This document shows, piece by piece, positions 8,392-16,442 of a stretch of 64,000 nt of DNA. Position 1 is the stretch's first letter. The number at the start of each line of letters is the position of its first letter. The notes under the pieces were generated by a model, which saw only the letters and a program-made list of their open reading frames with translations, had not been told where the DNA came from and did no database searches. Source of the DNA: Hirschia sp964351655 (lineage in GTDB: Bacteria; Pseudomonadota; Alphaproteobacteria; Caulobacterales; Hyphomonadaceae). The stretch is taken from assembly GCA_964351655.1 (NCBI GenBank), contig CAYGPD010000003.1, positions 62,001 to 126,000 of the forward strand, read 5' to 3'. The translations under genes were made by a program, and so were the position numbers.

Positions 8392-9579
8392 TTAAACTGG
8401 GTTACGCTTCACAAGCTGTTTGGAAATGATGATACGTTGCATCTCATTTGTTCCCTCACCGATACACATAAGCGGTGCATCACGGTAAAGGCGTTCAATT
8501 GGATATTCTTTCGAGTACCCATAACCACCATGAATACGCATCGCTTCTGTTGCACAGTAAACAGCTGTTTCAGAAGCAAAATACTTCGCCATACCAGCTT
8601 CCATGTCCACGCGCTCACCTGCATCATACAAGCGTGCAGCATCTTCAACGAGGAGTTCAGATGCACGTGTCTTTGCGGCCATTTCACCCAATTTTAGCTG
8701 GATAGCTTGGTGCTCACAAATTGGCTTGCCCATAGTTTTGCGAGATTGCGCATAAGCCACAGATTCGGCCAACGCACGTTTAGCAATACCAACAGAGCGC
8801 GCTGCAACGTTAATGCGACCGATTTCAAGGCCGCCAGTTGCCATGTAGAAGCCTTTGCCCTCTTCGCCGCCAACGAGGCAAAGCTCGGCATCACATTCAT
8901 AATCTTTGTAAATCAACTCACCAGAGTCGATGCCTTTATAGCCAAGCTTTTCAAGCTTTTTACCATTCGTCACACCCGGAAGAGGCTCACCCGTTTCTGG
9001 GTTTTTCGTCTGGGTAATCAGGATAGACATACCTTTGTAGCGCGGATCTGCATTAGGGTCTGTTTTCACAAACAAAGCCACACACGAACCTTCAATACAG
9101 TTGGTAATCCAAGTCTTCGCGCCTTCAACAACATATTTGTCGCCAACGCGTGTTGCTTTCGTTTTAATCGCTTGCAGGTCAGTCCCCGCATCTGGCTCAG
9201 TGAGACCAAGCGCGCCACGAATTTCACCTGTCGCAAACTTTGGAAGCCAGTGCTCTTTTTGCTTTTGCGTACCAAATTTTTGAACAATCATGGCCATCAT
9301 CAAGTGTGAGTTAAACACACCCGACAAGCTCATCCACTCAGACGAAATCAGCGTCACAATCTTTGAATACAAAGACGCAGACATACCAAGACCGCCAAAC
9401 TCAGGCTCAATTAGTGCACCAAAGAGACCAAGCTCTTTCATATCTTCAACCAACGCATGCGGATATTCATCATCATGCTCAAGCTGCATCACGACGGGTT
9501 TAACTTTTTGAGTTAGCCATTTCTCGATGGAGTCGAGGATCATGACTTCTTCTTCTGGTGTCATCACTTCGCTAGTCAT
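8392..9579 (-). CDS. Acyl-CoA dehydrogenase
   Basis: The 395-residue FAD enzyme introduces a 2,3 double bond into an acyl-CoA and passes electrons to electron-transfer flavoprotein. Signature segments are LGLTEPDAGTD (FAD/substrate loop), the GAKTWITN strand, Q-A-I-Q-L-K-L-G-E-M-A near residue 300 and MRIHGGYGYSKEYPIERLYRD. The catalytic base is Glu375 in IGEGTNEMQRI. The sequence resembles short/branched-chain and glutaryl/methylsuccinyl-like groups in general, but I cannot assign chain specificity. ATG 9579 has AGGAG upstream. It sits between a MaoC hydratase and two CaiB genes, giving activation, dehydrogenation, hydration and lyase cleavage in one operon. Confidence 0.94.
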   Translation of the reverse strand: MTSEVMTPEEEVMILDSIEKWLTQKVKPVVMQLEHDDEYPHALVEDMKELGLFGALIEPEFGGLGMSASLYSKIVTLISSEWMSLSGVFNSHLMMAMIVQKFGTQKQKEHWLPKFATGEIRGALGLTEPDAGTDLQAIKTKATRVGDKYVVEGAKTWITNCIEGSCVALFVKTDPNADPRYKGMSILITQTKNPETGEPLPGVTNGKKLEKLGYKGIDSGELIYKDYECDAELCLVGGEEGKGFYMATGGLEIGRINVAARSVGIAKRALAESVAYAQSRKTMGKPICEHQAIQLKLGEMAAKTRASELLVEDAARLYDAGERVDMEAGMAKYFASETAVYCATEAMRIHGGYGYSKEYPIERLYRDAPLMCIGEGTNEMQRIIISKQLVKRNPV

Positions 9580-9588
9580 GGCCGTCTC

Positions 9589-10116
9589 CTAGTAATTACC
9601 GACTTTATCTTCCACAGCGTTTCCGCGTGAAGGGATCAACATGTTACGCACGAACGTGCACACCATTGTGCCGTCTTGGTTGTATCCACGTGTCACAATC
9701 GTCACGATACCTTGGCCAGGGCGTGATTTACTTTCACGTTTTTTAAGAACTTCACTTTCACCAACAATCGTATCACCAGCAAACACAGGAGCGGTGAACT
9801 TCACTTCGTCCATACCTAGATTTGCAATCGCTTTTTGCGAACAATCCGTCACGCTCATACCAATCAGCAAAGCCAATGTGTAAGGAGACACAACAAGGTT
9901 TTTCTTAAACTCAGATGCTTTGGCAAACTCTGCATCAAAGTGCATTGGGTGCGTGTTCATCGTCATCAATGTGAACATGTGGTTGTCATATTCAGTGACA
10001 GTTTTACCCGGACGGTGCTCGTAAATATCACCTTCATGGAAATCTTCGTAATAGCGACCAAATGTTTCGCGATAGCGGTTTGGTCCAACTTCTTTCCAGT
10101 TCTGTACCATAGTCAT
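9589..10116 (-). CDS. MaoC-like (R)-specific enoyl-CoA hydratase/dehydratase
   Basis: The 175-residue hot-dog-fold protein has the MaoC pattern: F-H-E-G-D-I-Y-E-H, then T-V-T-E-Y-D-N-H-M-F-T-L-M-T-M-N-T-H-P-M-H-F-D (catalytic Asp/Asn-His region), then K-F-T-A-P-V-F-A-G-D-T-I. This length and the N-T-H-P-M-H-F-D form match the group containing itaconyl/mesaconyl-CoA hydratases and the MaoC partner of CitE-like lyases. It would add water to an enoyl-CoA and feed the CitE-like enzyme encoded 6 nt upstream. ATG 10116 follows AAGGAA. An alternative Met two codons later is possible. Confidence 0.9.
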   Translation of the reverse strand: MTMVQNWKEVGPNRYRETFGRYYEDFHEGDIYEHRPGKTVTEYDNHMFTLMTMNTHPMHFDAEFAKASEFKKNLVVSPYTLALLIGMSVTDCSQKAIANLGMDEVKFTAPVFAGDTIVGESEVLKKRESKSRPGQGIVTIVTRGYNQDGTMVCTFVRNMLIPSRGNAVEDKVGNY

Positions 10117-10122
10117 TTCCTT

Positions 10123-10944
10123 TTATTCTTGGGAGGCTTTTGCCAAAACACGTTGCGCAGCGAGGATAACTGGCCGATCCACCAATTTCCCCTTATGTAA
10201 AACAGCTCCACCTTGAGCCGCTTCTAAAGATTCGATGATTGCTTTTGCATCCTCAATTTCAGAGGGACTCGGGGTAAACACCCCATTCACACCTTCAACC
10301 TGTTTCGGGTGGATACATGTACGTCCAGCATAGCCAAAGGCTTTGACCTTGGTGGTTGTTTCAACCAGACCATCATTATCTTGAACATCTAAAAACGGTA
10401 CATCATATGCTGGCACACCCGCTTCACCGCAGGCCGCTGCGACTTGACCTCGCGCCATCAGCATTGCGTCCCAGTTTGAAAGGTCAGCACCTAGACTTGC
10501 GCTGTAATCGGCTCCGCCAAACAACACGCCGCCATTTGATACCGCTGCAATATCAAAGACATTCTTCAATCCGCGACCACTCTCAACAACAGAGATAATC
10601 GGCACATTTCCACCAAGTGCCTCTTTTACAATCTCAATATCAATACTGGTTTCAGCTTTGGGAACCATGACAAAGTCTGGGTTTGCTCTTGATGCTGACA
10701 AAGCGGCTATATCTGCACATCCGGTGGCTGATCTGGGACTATTTATCCGCAAACCAGCAACAACACTCTTTGGGCGCTTACTCAGCCACTCTAGCGTCGC
10801 AGCTCGCGCGCTATCTTTATCTTCTGGTAAAACAGCATCTTCAAGGTCGATAATAATTGTATCCGCATTAGCCGCCGCAGCTTTGTCAAACCGATCTGCG
10901 CGTGCGCCGGGAACAAATAATAAAGATCTAAATGTGTGGGTCAT
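10123..10944 (-). CDS. HpcH/HpaI-CitE family acyl-CoA lyase (citramalyl/malyl-CoA lyase-like)
   Basis: The 273-residue TIM-barrel lyase shows the CitE signature set: LLFVPGARADRF, DLEDAV (Mg2+ acidic loop), LRINS, VPKAET, the VVESGRGL glutamate, FGGADYSASLGA and CIHPKQV. Such enzymes cleave beta-hydroxyacyl-CoA esters, for example citramalyl-CoA to pyruvate and acetyl-CoA. Together with MaoC and CoA-transferases this fits C5-dicarboxylate (itaconate, mesaconate, citramalate) or leucine-derived breakdown; the exact substrate is inferred only. It is the first gene of the five-gene operon. The start ATG 10944 has no strong Shine-Dalgarno sequence. Upstream lie both operator types, at 10961 and 11011. 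Confidence 0.92.
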   Translation of the reverse strand: MTHTFRSLLFVPGARADRFDKAAAANADTIIIDLEDAVLPEDKDSARAATLEWLSKRPKSVVAGLRINSPRSATGCADIAALSASRANPDFVMVPKAETSIDIEIVKEALGGNVPIISVVESGRGLKNVFDIAAVSNGGVLFGGADYSASLGADLSNWDAMLMARGQVAAACGEAGVPAYDVPFLDVQDNDGLVETTTKVKAFGYAGRTCIHPKQVEGVNGVFTPSPSEIEDAKAIIESLEAAQGGAVLHKGKLVDRPVILAAQRVLAKASQE

Positions 10945-10960
10945 GATTCAATCCATTTAA

Positions 10961-10972
10961 TTGTCCGGACAA
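10961..10972. promoter_or_regulatory. Type-2 palindrome TTGTCCGGACAA (operator candidate)
   Basis: A perfect 12-bp palindrome lies 17 nt upstream of the CitE-like start. On the minus strand it forms the same 17-mer TTTAATTTGTCCGGACA as at 467-483. With the type-1 site at 11011 it gives this promoter two different operators about 50 bp apart, the same combination as at 474/547. The regulator is not in the window. Confidence 0.6.
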
Positions 10973-11010
10973 ATTAAACTGAACATCCGGAAAATGTCAA
11001 TCAAGAACTG

Positions 11011-11026
11011 AAAAGATATATCATAA
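11011..11026. promoter_or_regulatory. Type-1 palindrome, site 3 (AAAAGATATATCATAA)
   Basis: This copy of the GRTATAYC operator lies 67 nt upstream of the CitE-like operon. The core GATATATC is intact; the right flank is degenerate (ATAA). It is further from its start codon than most copies, leaving room for the type-2 palindrome in between. Confidence 0.65.
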
Positions 11027-11036
11027 TCCAAGAAAA

Positions 11037-11067
11037 AAGCCGCAGAGCGATAACGCAGCTGCGGCTT
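11037..11067 (-). terminator. Rho-independent terminator after VOC lipoprotein gene
   Basis: Arms AAGCCGCAG and CTGCGGCTT form a 9-bp GC-rich stem with a 13-nt loop. On the minus strand the hairpin is followed by a run of T, so it ends the operon 13804-11113. Confidence 0.85.
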
Positions 11068-11112
11068 AAAACTATCTTAGCCTCCGTTGGAAGCACTCAC
11101 ATATAAAATGCT

Positions 11113-11742
11113 CTACTTCGCATCCCGTGGGTCATGAAGCTTTTGATTTAATTCTATTGTGTGACCATTCATATCAACAAGCATGGACACCATAACAACA
11201 ATGTCTCCCGCCGGCGAAGGATAACGCCGCTCATGTGGCTCACCCAAAACTTTTACGCCTGCAACCTTTGAAGCCTTCGCGAAAGTTTCTTTCAAGTTTT
11301 CAGCATGAAATAGCAACACAATCTCACCAGGAGTAAAGTCAGCCGGATCTGGCTCAGCAAGATCTTTATCAGTTTGATCTAAAAACTGCCAAAGCCCTAC
11401 CATTCCCATTTGCCCGGAATTAGTCTGCATCAAGACAAGCCGCGAACGGTTTTTACCATCAGCCTTGTGTCGCATAGACAAACCTTCTGAAGATAGCTCC
11501 TGATCATATACAACCTGCATACCTAGAGCGTCACGATATAGAGCAAGCGCCGCTTCCATATCTTTCACAACCATAGTCGTGCGACGCAGATTTACTGGGT
11601 TCACAGGATAAGGGTTTTTGTCACGATACTGGACAATCTCTTCACCCGTCATATTTCCGTGACCGTGAGGTGCATTGTCCGTTGTTGCACATGCTGACAG
11701 CCCAAGTGCAGCTGCGATACCTACAATAAATTTCAATTTCAT
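11113..11742 (-). CDS. Single-domain VOC lipoprotein
   Basis: The 209-residue protein has a lipoprotein signal (MKLKFIVGIAAALGLSAC, Cys18) and one VOC domain, about residues 52-200: N-L-R-R-T-T-M-V-V-K-D-M-E-A-A-L-A-L-Y at the first strand and M-N-G-H-T-I-E-L-N-Q at the end, with a Glu at the usual metal position. It is shorter than the four other VOC proteins of this island (one module of domain instead of two). It is last in the operon HapK-like, SDR, deacetylase, VOC, 5 nt after the deacetylase gene, and a terminator follows. An extracytoplasmic isomerase, lyase or dioxygenase is likely; the substrate is unknown. Confidence 0.85.
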   Translation of the reverse strand: MKLKFIVGIAAALGLSACATTDNAPHGHGNMTGEEIVQYRDKNPYPVNPVNLRRTTMVVKDMEAALALYRDALGMQVVYDQELSSEGLSMRHKADGKNRSRLVLMQTNSGQMGMVGLWQFLDQTDKDLAEPDPADFTPGEIVLLFHAENLKETFAKASKVAGVKVLGEPHERRYPSPAGDIVVMVSMLVDMNGHTIELNQKLHDPRDAK

Positions 11743-11747
11743 CTTAC

Positions 11748-12647
11748 TTACTTTCTCGCTGGAACATTTGCCGCAAAGTGCCCAGCAATTTGCTCACGCG
11801 TAGCAACCCACACATCAGAGTGATTGCGTACATGTTCTAAAAATTGTTGGAAAACTTCGATACGCCCGGGACGTCCGATAATGCGCAAATGCAGCCCCAA
11901 GCTCATCATCCGCGCTCCCTCTTCTTGCGCTTCATTGTAGAGCCAGTTGAATGTGCGCTTTGCATAATCCAACCACATGTCCGGCATGAATGAAGGATCA
12001 ATCCAAAACTTCATATCATTGCTATCAATAGCGTAGGGAAGAATTACAATCGGCTCTTTAGAACCATTCGCCACTTCAACCTCATCCCAATAAGGAAAAT
12101 CATCGGAATAATCATCCATGTGATAAAGGTATCCAGCATCTTTCAATAAACCACGTGTGTTTGCTGAATATAGATACCGAGACAACCACCCCGCCGGACG
12201 GCGGCCACAGGTCTTTTCAATGCTGCTTGCACTTTTTTCAATAAACGCAGCTTCTGCATCTTTTTCCATAAATGCCGTGAAAGCCCATTTATGACCATGA
12301 TCAGCTGGCTCATCACCGCGCTTCATAATTGCATCTGCAAGCCATGGCGCTTTTTCAAGGGCTTGCCCACACACTGTCCAAGTTGCGTTCACGCCTGCTT
12401 TATCAAGAATTTTAAGCACACGTGGCGCACCGCGATTAATTCCGTATTCGTAATTGCTCTCATTGCTGTAGACACGAATTGGCTTTCTAGGCACCGCTTT
12501 TAGTTCGTCCACAGGCTCAGGACCGCGATCGCCCTCATCCACGCGCTTCTCAGCACCTTCTTCAACATTCACAACGATAGACAGCGCTAGTTTTCCACCA
12601 TTTGGCCATCGAAAGTCTGCTGGAGCAGGTTCATTATTCTTCATCAT
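11748..12647 (-). CDS. Polysaccharide deacetylase-fold hydrolase (PuuE/allantoinase-like)
   Basis: I place the start at ATG 12647 (MMKNNEPAP, 299 residues), which overlaps the SDR stop as TAATG with GGAG upstream. The NodB-fold protein carries the PuuE-type segments Y-S-N-E-S-N-Y-E-Y-G, N-A-T-W-T-V-C-G-Q-A-L-E-K, P-A-D-H-G-H-K-W and R-P-A-G-W-L-S-R near residue 165, and ends with G-L-H-L-R-I-I-G-R-P-G-R. PuuE-like members hydrolyse cyclic amides such as allantoin; others deacetylate sugars. No signal peptide is present, so it is cytoplasmic. Its place among CoA-linked catabolic genes suggests hydrolysis of an amide or ring rather than a polysaccharide, which is inference. Confidence 0.87.
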   Translation of the reverse strand: MMKNNEPAPADFRWPNGGKLALSIVVNVEEGAEKRVDEGDRGPEPVDELKAVPRKPIRVYSNESNYEYGINRGAPRVLKILDKAGVNATWTVCGQALEKAPWLADAIMKRGDEPADHGHKWAFTAFMEKDAEAAFIEKSASSIEKTCGRRPAGWLSRYLYSANTRGLLKDAGYLYHMDDYSDDFPYWDEVEVANGSKEPIVILPYAIDSNDMKFWIDPSFMPDMWLDYAKRTFNWLYNEAQEEGARMMSLGLHLRIIGRPGRIEVFQQFLEHVRNHSDVWVATREQIAGHFAANVPARK

Positions 12648-13483
12648 TAGTGTGGCTCCTCTCCACCAGACACATTCATACTTTCTGCGGTAATGTATTG
12701 GGCCTCGTCTGAGCATAGCCACGCCACTGCGTTCGCTGTATCTTCAGGCAAACCAGGGCGCCCCATCGGGATACGTGCGGCCATTGCCTTCATATATGCC
12801 TCAACGGACTCTGCGCCTGTTACTTTTGCAAAATACTCATTCTGCCAAGCACCAAGACCTGTCGTCACATGGTTTGGACACACATTGTTGACAGTGATCT
12901 TGTCACCACCCAATTCAACTGCCGCAGATCGCACGAGTCCCACAAGACCATGCTTTGAGCTTGTGTACGCCTGAGCATGTGGGAAACCAGATTTGGCTGC
13001 CTGACTAGCGATATTGAGTATACGCCCGCCCTTGCCCTGCTTCGTCATCACTTCCGCAGCAGCCTTAACACCAAAGAACGCACCCGTTAGATTAACATCA
13101 ATAACGGCGCGCCACTCTGCCTCGGTTACATCCAGTAATGGCTTCATAATATAGCCAATACCTGCATTATTCACCCAGATATCTAAGCTGCCATGCGTAT
13201 CCACGGCGTGCTGAGCTAACTCACGAACACTCTCTAGCGAGCGCACGTCACAAACCTTTGTAGATACTTCAACACCCATGGACCGCAGATCAGTCGCAAT
13301 CGCTTCCATCTCTTCAGTCGAACCAATATGTTCAGCACCTGTCGCGTCATCTTTTGGGGCACCAATATCAGAGATTACGATATTCACACCTTCTTTGGCC
13401 AACCGAACTGCAATTGCTTCACCCAAACCAGCCCGACGGCCAGAGCCAGTGATAACAGCCGTTCTACCCTTCATGCTTGCCAT
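12647..13483 (-). CDS. Short-chain dehydrogenase/reductase
   Basis: The 278-residue SDR has the NAD(P) motif T-G-S-G-R-R-A-G-L-G near residue 12, the NNAGIGY segment, the catalytic Ser in L-N-I-A-S-Q-A-A and Y-T-S-S-K as the Tyr/Lys pair. It oxidises a hydroxyl or reduces a carbonyl; D37 in the I-S-D-I strand suggests NAD rather than NADP. Starts at 13483 and 13474 are both possible; the first has AAGG close by. It is 6 nt downstream of the HapK-like gene and overlaps the deacetylase start, so the four genes form one unit. Confidence 0.92.
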   Translation of the reverse strand: MASMKGRTAVITGSGRRAGLGEAIAVRLAKEGVNIVISDIGAPKDDATGAEHIGSTEEMEAIATDLRSMGVEVSTKVCDVRSLESVRELAQHAVDTHGSLDIWVNNAGIGYIMKPLLDVTEAEWRAVIDVNLTGAFFGVKAAAEVMTKQGKGGRILNIASQAAKSGFPHAQAYTSSKHGLVGLVRSAAVELGGDKITVNNVCPNHVTTGLGAWQNEYFAKVTGAESVEAYMKAMAARIPMGRPGLPEDTANAVAWLCSDEAQYITAESMNVSGGEEPH

Positions 13484-13489
13484 CGCCTT

Positions 13490-13804
13490 TTACCCCAATT
13501 TTTCAGTTAGAATAAAAAACAGATCACTTGTCATGCCTTGGAATTGCGCCGCAATCGCTTGCATGGCTTCGGTTGATACATCCGCACCAAATCCATCCAT
13601 GTCGTTGACATCAATAATTTCCACGTACGAATAAGGTGGCTTTGCATCCGTGCCTAAAAGTGCAACTGATTTGAACACAGAAAAATCATCAATCGACTTT
13701 AAGCCATTAACAGTTGGAATGTCTGTGCTTTTCGCCCAATTCTCATAGTCTTCCACGCTGACATCAGGCTTCAAATTAAACAGTGCGACAATTTTAGTAC
13801 TCAT
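13490..13804 (-). CDS. HapK/REDY-like dimeric alpha-beta barrel protein
   Basis: The 104-residue protein (KIVALFNLKPDVSVEDYENW ... PYSYVEIIDVNDMDGF ... MTSDLFFILTEKL) matches the pattern of the REDY-like HapK family, a ferredoxin-like barrel fold related to EthD. Such small proteins bind or tailor hydrophobic aromatic or polyketide intermediates; none gives a firm reaction here. It is the first gene of the 13804-11113 operon and its start lies 33 nt from a type-1 palindrome shared with the divergent methyltransferase. Confidence 0.75.
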   Translation of the reverse strand: MSTKIVALFNLKPDVSVEDYENWAKSTDIPTVNGLKSIDDFSVFKSVALLGTDAKPPYSYVEIIDVNDMDGFGADVSTEAMQAIAAQFQGMTSDLFFILTEKLG

Positions 13805-13836
13805 TTTTTTATTCCCCTTATGGCAATTATGGATAT

Positions 13837-13852
13837 AAATGATATATCTTTT
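13837..13852. promoter_or_regulatory. Type-1 palindrome, site 4 (AAATGATATATCTTTT)
   Basis: This GRTATAYC operator sits between the divergent HapK-like operon (start 13804, minus) and the methyltransferase operon (start 13932, plus). One site could control both directions. Confidence 0.72.
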
Positions 13853-13931
13853 ATTGGACTTTCATACCCCTCATCCCTAAATGAGTCACGTAGAAAGCCG
13901 ACATCGGCATCAAAAAAACGGGAGATGCGAC

Positions 13932-15170
13932 ATGGTAGACAAAAAAAATAGCGGCAATAACAGCCCAGCTTTCCAATATGACGGGCCTCCAGATTATCGC
14001 GTTGTAGGCAAACACGCCGTCTACCCAGAAACAACCCATGACGAAACTGCACGCTTCAACTTTCTGGCGCAGATGAATCGCCACCTTTCCACACGTATTA
14101 TGGGCGGTGTCGCTGAAGCCTATCAAACGCGCGTTGAGCCAGAGTTCAAAGAAGAAAACGGACGAGACTTTAAAGATCGTCATGAAGTGCGCAAAGCACT
14201 CACGAAAAACCCAATGTTTCAATGGTGGTCAGCGTTACGCCGCTCCACAATGGAATCACGCCAACAAGCAGGCCGGTGGGTGACGCTTCGCCAAGCTGAT
14301 GCGTTGAATGAAAAAGCCCGCCTCCTTACAGAAGGTGATGACCGCCTCAAACTTGATCCAGACTTCAAACAGCCACGCTCCACAGAAGCAATAGACCATC
14401 ACTGCATGCCTGGCAGCTACTACACAGAGCTAGTACAGGGCGATATCACAGGGGCAGCAAATTACGATTCAGGTATCTTTGCGACCACTGGCGGCATGTT
14501 AGGACGCTTCAATGATGGCGGCGGAGTTGCAGTCTCTCAATGGGTTGCTAAAAACCTACCAGACTTCAAACCCAAGCGTATTCTCGATATAGGGGCAGGT
14601 CTTGGACACAATGTCTTGCCAATCGCCCAAGCCTTCCCTGACGCACATGTTGTTGCAGTGGATGCGGGTGCCCCAATGCTACGTTACGGCCTCGCACGCG
14701 CAAAATCACTCGGCGTTGAAAATGTTGAATTTATTCAAGCTGATGTATCAGACTTAAGCCGTTTTGAAGATGGTAGTTTTGACTGGATCCAATCGACCAT
14801 GTTCCTGCATGAAACGAGCTACAAATCCATGCCTAAAATCTTCGCAGAAACATACCGCCTCCTTAGCCCAGGCGGCATTGTGCTCCACGTTGAACAGCCA
14901 CAATACGCTGATTCTATGTCTCTTTTCGAGCAAGCCATGCGTGATTGGGATGCATTTTACAACAACGAACCCTTCTGGACAAAAGTCCACGAAATTGATC
15001 TCGATCAATGGATGGTAGATGCTGGTTTCGACCGCGAAAGCCTTATTCATGGCGGCGTCGCAGCTGTTGTAGATGCGGACATTTTCCCAGAAGCAGCCGA
15101 AGATAAAGAACAAGAAGATTATGGCCGCAAAGCCGCATGGCATGTTGTTGGCGCAAGAAAGGCAGTCTAA
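13932..15170 (+). CDS. SAM-dependent class I methyltransferase with long N-terminal extension
   Basis: I choose ATG 13932 (MVDKKNSGNN, 412 residues) because GGGAG lies 8 nt upstream; an in-frame ATG at 13881 has no such site. The C-terminal half is a Rossmann methyltransferase: motif I RILDIGAGLG (about 216-225), VVAVDAGAPML, IQADVSDL and the post-motif LLSPGGIVLH. The first 200 residues have no family I can name. It would methylate a small molecule; a methyltransferase in a catabolic island could also act in demethylation or cofactor tailoring. The stop overlaps the start of the next gene by 1 nt, so the pair is translationally coupled and controlled from the palindrome at 13837. Confidence 0.88.
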   Translation: MVDKKNSGNNSPAFQYDGPPDYRVVGKHAVYPETTHDETARFNFLAQMNRHLSTRIMGGVAEAYQTRVEPEFKEENGRDFKDRHEVRKALTKNPMFQWWSALRRSTMESRQQAGRWVTLRQADALNEKARLLTEGDDRLKLDPDFKQPRSTEAIDHHCMPGSYYTELVQGDITGAANYDSGIFATTGGMLGRFNDGGGVAVSQWVAKNLPDFKPKRILDIGAGLGHNVLPIAQAFPDAHVVAVDAGAPMLRYGLARAKSLGVENVEFIQADVSDLSRFEDGSFDWIQSTMFLHETSYKSMPKIFAETYRLLSPGGIVLHVEQPQYADSMSLFEQAMRDWDAFYNNEPFWTKVHEIDLDQWMVDAGFDRESLIHGGVAAVVDADIFPEAAEDKEQEDYGRKAAWHVVGARKAV

Positions 15171-15538
15171 TGAGCACTCAATCAATTGACCCCGTAAAAC
15201 TGGCTGGCGCAAAATCTAAAGGCAAACGCCCGTGGTTCTTAGAAGACACTGATGTTGAGCGTCTCATGAACATCACTCACGCCCTTGTCCAAGAGGTCGC
15301 CGTCATACGTGAGCGCATGGATACAATTGAACGTCTTTTAGAGCGAGATGGCAAAGTCACTAAGGAATCAATCGAAGCCTACAAACCTGCGCGTTTTGAA
15401 GCTGATGAGCGTGGCCTCCTTATGCAGGAATATATCGCACGCGTGTTCCGAATCATGCAGCAAGATGTTGAAGCAGCCTCCATGCCAGATGAAGCCTCTA
15501 GCGCAGAAGTCGCAGAAGAGTTTGCTCAAACGGACTAA
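15170..15538 (+). CDS. Small protein coupled to methyltransferase, function unknown
   Basis: The 122-residue protein is rich in charged residues with a helical, possibly coiled-coil middle (ITHALVQEVAVIRERMDTIE, about residues 32-51) and an acidic C-terminal tail. I do not recognise its family. It has no signal peptide or membrane segment. Its ATG overlaps the methyltransferase stop (CTAATG), which makes it a likely partner or regulatory subunit of that enzyme. A strong terminator follows 25 nt after its stop. Confidence 0.75.
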   Translation: MSTQSIDPVKLAGAKSKGKRPWFLEDTDVERLMNITHALVQEVAVIRERMDTIERLLERDGKVTKESIEAYKPARFEADERGLLMQEYIARVFRIMQQDVEAASMPDEASSAEVAEEFAQTD

Positions 15539-15563
15539 CTTTCACTTCTAAAATTAAGTCTAA

Positions 15564-15607
15564 AAATAAGGCATTTGCATAAACATCATTGTGCAAATGC
15601 CTTATTT
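15564..15607 (+). terminator. Rho-independent terminator after methyltransferase operon
   Basis: A 16-bp stem (AAATAAGGCATTTGCA pairing with TGCAAATGCCTTATTT) with a 12-nt loop and T-rich tail separates the methyltransferase operon from the next regulated gene. Confidence 0.9.
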
Positions 15608-15667
15608 TTTCGAGCATTTCCAAAAAAATCAAACCTGCTTCAATTTCGCCCACTTGCACCATCACTA

Positions 15668-15683
15668 AAAAGATATATCATTT
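15668..15683. promoter_or_regulatory. Type-1 palindrome, site 5 (AAAAGATATATCATTT)
   Basis: This GRTATAYC operator lies 43 nt upstream of the monocistronic membrane-protein gene at 15727 and downstream of a terminator, so it can only serve that gene. Confidence 0.72.
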
Positions 15684-15726
15684 AAATCCAAGATACCAAT
15701 AAAGAATACCAACTCGGAGGGCTCCC

Positions 15727-16419
15727 ATGGGAGAGTTTTTAGCAACGAATGAATTGCACATTCTAAGATGGCTACACATCGTCGCCATGGTGTACTGGTT
15801 AGGTGGTGAATGGGGTGTATTCCAAACATCTTATAAAGTGGTCAACCACAAGCTCCCCTTGGAAGAGCGCGCACGTCACATGTCGACCGCCTACCGCATC
15901 GATATCATGGCCCGCACAGGGATCATCTCCCTCCTCCCACTCGGCCTACACATGGGTTATTTATGGGGCGTCCAACCCCTTGGTGGCGGCTGGTTGGTCG
16001 CAATGTGGCTCCTATGGGTTGTATGGATGGTCATCACATGGGGCGCTTTTGCAAACCGCACAAACGAATTAGGTAACAAGCTTGCTTTGGTTGAGGATTG
16101 GACGCGCTACCCACTTATCCCAATCCTTATTATTAGTGCGCTTTCATCCCTCATGGGCAATGGTCCATTCGCGGCAGGCGAAGGCCAAATGTGGTTCTCC
16201 GCAAAAATCCTAACCTACGGTCTAGCACTCATTATCGGTGTTATTTTACGTATCATCATGCATGAATGGCGTAAGATTTTCCCTATCCTTGCACAGGGAC
16301 CAAATGCTGAGCTCGAAGCAAAACTGGATAAATCAATCCAACTCGGTCGTAATGTTGCGTATCTATACTGGGTACTGATCCTTACAACTGCTTTCTTTGG
16401 TGCAGTGAAACCTTTTTAA
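15727..16419 (+). CDS. Integral membrane protein, CopD-like helix pattern, function unknown
   Basis: The 230-residue protein has about five or six hydrophobic helices. It opens with RWLHIVAMVYWLGGEW, the L-H-x-x-x-x-x-x-W-x-G-G pattern seen in CopD-like and related putative haem- or copper-binding membrane proteins, with His near residue 17 and further His residues at about 37, 52, 75 and 180. ATG 15727 has GGAGG 7 nt upstream. The gene stands alone between a type-1 palindrome and a strong terminator, so it has its own regulated promoter. A role in electron transfer from a periplasmic oxidation or in transport is possible but not shown. Confidence 0.82.
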   Translation: MGEFLATNELHILRWLHIVAMVYWLGGEWGVFQTSYKVVNHKLPLEERARHMSTAYRIDIMARTGIISLLPLGLHMGYLWGVQPLGGGWLVAMWLLWVVWMVITWGAFANRTNELGNKLALVEDWTRYPLIPILIISALSSLMGNGPFAAGEGQMWFSAKILTYGLALIIGVILRIIMHEWRKIFPILAQGPNAELEAKLDKSIQLGRNVAYLYWVLILTTAFFGAVKPF

Positions 16420-16442
16420 TCTGAAACACCAACGTCTCAAAC

